This document shows, in pieces, positions 32,550 through 36,097 of a stretch of DNA of 36,097 nucleotides. The notes under the pieces were generated by a model that saw only the letters and a program-made list of their open reading frames with translations, was not told the origin of the DNA and made no database searches. The stretch is from NCBI GenBank assembly GCA_963778845.1, contig CAVZVW010000003.1, positions 1 through 36,097 of the forward strand, in the 5' to 3' direction. The translations under genes and the position numbers were made by a program. The stretch comes from CAVZVW01 sp963778845. GTDB taxonomy: Bacteria; Actinomycetota; Actinomycetes; Actinomycetales; Kineosporiaceae. Position 1 is the stretch's first letter; each line of letters starts with the position of its first letter.

Positions 32550-33484
32550 TGCCGGTCCTGCGTGAGCGCGAGATAGGCCTGCTCGAGAACGCCGCCCGAG
32601 GGCCGGATCTCGACGACGGGCACCCCGTCGCGAACGAGGGCGGCGAGCAGCTGGGCGGCCTCGGCGTCGGAGGCCAGCTCCACCTCCACGCCCTCCCGCT
32701 CGGGCGGCCCGTGCGGCGTCCCGCGGCCGACGAGGCTCGCCAGCAGCGCCGTCTCGTCCAGCGACCGGATGCGCCAGGTGCGTGCGGACGACGGCGCCTG
32801 GCCGAGCACCTCGACCGCGACACTGCGACCACGCGCGACCACCACGGCGGTGTCCGCCATGGCGTCGAGCTCGGCGAGCACATGGCTGCTCACGAGCACC
32901 GCCTTGCCGTCGGCGGCGAGTGCGCGCACCGTGGCTCGCAGCTCCACCCGCGAGCGCGGGTCCAGCCCCGACGCCGGCTCGTCGAGCAGCAGCACCGCCG
33001 GGTCGTGCACGAGGGCGCGCGCCAGCCCCAGGCGCTGCTTCTGCCCCCGGGAGAGCACCTGGGTCGGACGGTCGGCGAGGTCGGCGAGGTGGACCAGCTC
33101 GAGGAGGTCGCCGACCCGGGTTCGCGCGACGGCGCGGGGCACGCGGTAGGCGTCGGCGACCGTGGCGAGAACCTCCCGGCACGTCAGCGTGGCCCAGGTG
33201 CCGAACACGTCGGGCATCCAACCGGTCCTGGCCCGGACCGCGGCGGGTTCGCGCTGCGGGTCGTGCCCCGCGACGAGCACCTGGCCCTCGTCCGCGGCCA
33301 GCAGCGTGGCGAGCACGAGCAGCAGCGTGGTCTTGCCCGACCCGTTCGGGCCGACGAGTGCGGTCACCTGCCCCGCTGGGGCGTCGAGGTCGATGCGGTC
33401 CACGGCCACGACGTCGCCGAACGTCCGCCGCACACCGCGCACGACGACCCCGCCCGCAGCGGCGGCATCCGCGCTGCCGAGCAT
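32546..33484 (-). CDS. ABC transporter ATP-binding protein
   Basis: A 312-residue ATPase. Walker A GPNGSGKTT at 45-53, signature LSRGQKQR, Walker B AVLLLDEPASGLDP and switch His in SSHVLAE. The region around GWMPDVFGTWATLT is the Q-loop area, and an accessory C-terminal domain (from about 220) follows. Start ATG 33484 has GGGAGGG five bases upstream. It is coupled to the permease, so the pair makes one exporter of the ABC-2 class. Located between the recR operon and lysC, interrupting that conserved order on the opposite strand; I do not know whether this insertion is shared by related genera. Confidence 0.95.
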   Translation of the reverse strand: MLGSADAAAAGGVVVRGVRRTFGDVVAVDRIDLDAPAGQVTALVGPNGSGKTTLLLVLATLLAADEGQVLVAGHDPQREPAAVRARTGWMPDVFGTWATLTCREVLATVADAYRVPRAVARTRVGDLLELVHLADLADRPTQVLSRGQKQRLGLARALVHDPAVLLLDEPASGLDPRSRVELRATVRALAADGKAVLVSSHVLAELDAMADTAVVVARGRSVAVEVLGQAPSSARTWRIRSLDETALLASLVGRGTPHGPPEREGVEVELASDAEAAQLLAALVRDGVPVVEIRPSGGVLEQAYLALTQDRQ

Positions 33485-33676
33485 GGCACCCTCCCTGGTC
33501 GGCCGCCGTGCTGCGCCGCCGTGCCGACGCCCCCCGACCCTCTCAGACGCGCCCGCGCACCGGGTGGACGGAGGTCTCGCGATCCGGGACGCCGCCGGGG
33601 CGTTCCAAGGCCCTCGTTAGACTCAGGTGCCGGGTTGCGCCGAGGACGAGCCGACGACGAGCGGAGGAGTCGCACC

Positions 33677-36041
<2,365 letters not shown>

Positions 36042-36097
36042 CCGCCGCAGGCAGGTGGCGCTGCACGAAGTCGAGCTCCGCCGCACCTGACGCACGC

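Overview
The window is very GC-rich DNA with GTG and TTG starts, a mycobacterial/actinobacterial-type LexA box, a DUF222/13E12-type HNH protein, a LytR_C membrane protein and the order tRNA-Ser, SRP RNA, dnaX, recR, DUF5063 protein, lysC, asd. All of this points to the Actinomycetota, probably Micrococcales or Propionibacteriales; I cannot place it more finely from sequence alone. Almost all genes are chromosomal in style. No transposase, integrase, phage gene or CRISPR array was recognised.

Layout. 1-5.5 kb holds small accessory enzymes: a DUF1801 protein, three VOC (glyoxalase-fold) proteins, an SRPBCC protein, and a DUF6325 gene coupled to a tiny hydrophobic peptide gene. Long gene-free stretches here carry two notable inverted repeats. 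5.7-7.1 kb has a voltage-gated-type potassium channel and, divergently, a lipoprotein. 7.2-10.8 kb is a tightly coupled four-gene operon (ABC ATPase, permease, NarL-type kinase, response regulator). Divergent from it, 11.0-14.0 kb encodes a cytoplasmic-looking subtilisin-like protease and an alpha/beta hydrolase. 14.1-15.9 kb is a LytR_C envelope protein with a repeat-rich acidic region, coupled to a small conserved protein. 16.0-17.5 kb is a DUF222-HNH endonuclease directly behind a consensus SOS box.

17.6-20.8 kb reads leftward as a TetR regulator, an amidohydrolase-like protein and an acyl-CoA synthetase, with an 18-bp perfect palindrome before the regulator as a likely operator. 20.9-23.8 kb carries an FAD amine-oxidase-like flavoprotein and an unrecognised 443-residue protein. 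24.0-26.8 kb is the most likely novel system: a 670-residue SIR2 protein with a helical-repeat C-terminal half, divergent from a single-pass membrane protein. It lies directly against the 3' end of a tRNA-Ser gene and resembles single-gene SIR2 NADase phage-defence effectors.

27.0-36.1 kb is the conserved core: tRNA-Ser(GGA), SRP RNA, dnaX, a beta-lactamase-fold hydrolase in place of the usual ybaB, recR, a DUF5063 gene, an inserted ABC-2 transporter pair, then lysC and asd. From about 34.26 kb to the end the sequence is full of single-base frameshifts (nine insertions, one deletion) although the encoded protein is otherwise intact. This looks like poor sequence quality at a contig end rather than gene decay.
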